Source of the DNA: Microbacteriaceae bacterium
Lineage (GTDB): Bacteria > Actinomycetota > Actinomycetes > Actinomycetales > Microbacteriaceae
NCBI GenBank assembly: GCA_012719255.1
Contig: JAAYAS010000014.1
Location: 1 to 7,303 of the forward strand
Direction of reading: 5' to 3'
Length of the DNA: 7,303 nt
Shown here: positions 6,405 to 7,303 of the stretch, in pieces
Layout of the letters: the number at the start of each line of letters is the position of its first letter
Position numbering within the stretch: the first letter of the stretch is position 1
The notes under the pieces: model-generated
Databases searched by the model: none
Seen by the model: the letters and a program-made list of their open reading frames with translations, nothing else
What the model was told of the DNA's origin: nothing
Position numbers and translations under genes: made by a program

Positions 6405-7303
6405 CGCAGACCTTCGACCGGCGCCCGAGCGCCTTCGGCGGCGATGCCGCGGCCGACGCCCACGACCCCGCCGGCGAGGTCGGCTGGCACGACCACGGCG
6501 ACCGCAAGGGGTTCTTCACCGACACCTCGATCTGCATCGGCTGCAAGGCCTGCGAGGTCGCCTGCAAGGAGTGGAACCGCAACCCGCAGGACGGCGACTT
6601 CGAGCTGCTCGGCTCGTCGTACGACAACACCGGCTCGCTCGGCGCGAACACCTGGCGGCACGTCGCCTTCATCGAGCAGGACGACGAGCGCATCGCCGAG
6701 GCGCGCGAGTCGGGCCGGCAGCTCGTCTCGCTCGGCATGCCGACCGTGCGCCCGCCGGAGGGCCCCGCGGCCGCGGCCGCCGCCGCGTTCGCCGCCGACG
6801 GCGACACGACCCCGCCCGACACCCCCGAGTTCCGCTGGCTGATGTCGTCCGACGTCTGCAAGCACTGCACCTACGCGGGCTGCCTCGACGTCTGCCCCAC
6901 CGGCGCGCTCTACCGCACCGAGTTCGGCACCGTCGTCGTGCAGGCCGACGTCTGCAACGGCTGCGGCTACTGCGTGGCGGCCTGCCCATTCGGCGTCATC
7001 GGGCGGCGGGAGAAGGATGGCGTGGCCGTGATCGCCGGCGAGCCCGTGACGGGGTACCGCGGCGGCGTCGCCCAGAAGTGCACCCTGTGCTACGACCGCA
7101 TCAGCGACGGCCTGCAGCCCGCCTGCGCGCAGACGTGCCCGACGACGAGCATCACGTTCGGTGACCACGCCGACATGGTGGCGCTGGCCCGCGACCGGCT
7201 GGCCGCGCTGCACGCCGAGGGCCGTACGGAGGCCCGGCTCTACGGGGCCAACCCCGACGACGGCGTCGGCGGGACCGGTTCGGTGTTCCTGCTGCTGGAC
7301 GAG
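6401..7303 (+). CDS. fdhB: Formate dehydrogenase iron-sulfur (beta) subunit, 3' end outside window
   Basis: Carries electrons from FdhA toward a membrane or soluble acceptor. The frame runs 301 codons from ATG 6401 to the right edge with no stop. Sixteen cysteines in four groups are visible: C45-x2-C48-x2-C51-x3-C55 in TSICIGCKACEVACKEWN; C153-x2-C156-x4-C161-x3-C165 in SDVCKHCTYAGCLDVCPTGAL; C185-x2-C188-x2-C191-x3-C195 in ADVCNGCGYCVAACPFG; and C227-x2-C230-x11-C242-x3-C246 in QKCTLCYDRISDGLQPACAQTCPT. This is the four-[4Fe-4S] pattern of the FdnH/HybA family, with C residues shared between ferredoxin-like folds. An Ala/Pro-rich stretch (about residues 118-142, between the first two groups) looks like a flexible linker. 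The first ~33 residues are a non-conserved hydrophilic leader. No signal peptide is seen, in line with FdhA. A C-terminal membrane helix, present in FdnH, would lie beyond the edge and cannot be judged. Related polysulfide- or DMSO-reductase beta subunits are excluded mainly by the FdhA neighbour. Confidence 0.95.
   Translation, partial: MTQTFDRRPSAFGGDAAADAHDPAGEVGWHDHGDRKGFFTDTSICIGCKACEVACKEWNRNPQDGDFELLGSSYDNTGSLGANTWRHVAFIEQDDERIAEARESGRQLVSLGMPTVRPPEGPAAAAAAAFAADGDTTPPDTPEFRWLMSSDVCKHCTYAGCLDVCPTGALYRTEFGTVVVQADVCNGCGYCVAACPFGVIGRREKDGVAVIAGEPVTGYRGGVAQKCTLCYDRISDGLQPACAQTCPTTSITFGDHADMVALARDRLAALHAEGRTEARLYGANPDDGVGGTGSVFLLLDE

Noticed and set aside
6275..7213. Minus-strand frame opposite fdhB
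   Set aside because: The plus strand has four complete cysteine cluster motifs in a 301-codon frame; the antisense is low-complexity Ala/Val/Gly shadow.
1..7303. tRNA, rRNA, CRISPR array, insertion sequence, phage or defence genes
   Set aside because: I saw no tRNA-like fold, regularly spaced repeat array, transposase, integrase or toxin-like product on either strand; the window is ordinary metabolic chromosome apart from the points listed.

Overview
This high-GC window, with almost every codon ending in G or C, reads as chromosome of an actinomycete. Protein style and the dispersed TTCGAC(A/G)(A/G)GCTCAGCC-type repeats suggest Microbacteriaceae or a close relative; that family assignment is inference. 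All genes fit a facultative organism with anaerobic or formate-linked metabolism.

Layout. (1) 1-1092, plus: 3' part of nrdD, the oxygen-sensitive class III ribonucleotide reductase, cut by the left edge. (2) 1089-1865, plus: nrdG, its radical-SAM activase, coupled through an ATGA overlap. (3) 1866-1955: short gap between convergent genes, holding two copies of a short repeat; a third, inverted copy lies inside the 5' end of nrdG. (4) 1956-2990, minus: a luciferase-like (LLM class) flavin-dependent oxidoreductase. (5) 2991-3071: 81-bp divergent spacer with two small palindromes and a probable leaderless promoter for the next gene. (6) 3072-6404, plus: fdhA, the catalytic subunit of a molybdenum formate dehydrogenase. 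An in-frame TGA at 3636-3638 is read as selenocysteine, and a well-formed bacterial SECIS hairpin follows it. Software that ignores recoding would split this gene or call it broken. (7) 6401-7303, plus: fdhB, the ferredoxin-like Fe-S subunit, coupled by ATGA with a strong ribosome binding site and open at the right edge.

How the genes work together. FdhA oxidises formate at a Mo/W-bis-MGD, Sec-ligated centre and passes electrons through its own [4Fe-4S] cluster to the four clusters of FdhB. A membrane subunit is probably encoded just beyond the right edge. NrdD/NrdG make deoxynucleotides without oxygen, and many class III reductases themselves use formate as reductant, so formate may link the two blocks. 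The selenium machinery (selA, selB, selC, selD) is not in the window but must exist for FdhA to be full length.

The most interesting signals are the Sec codon with its SECIS, a sharply bounded patch of unusual codons around that Sec codon (about 3609-3785), and the dispersed repeat that appears to have become part of the nrdG coding sequence.
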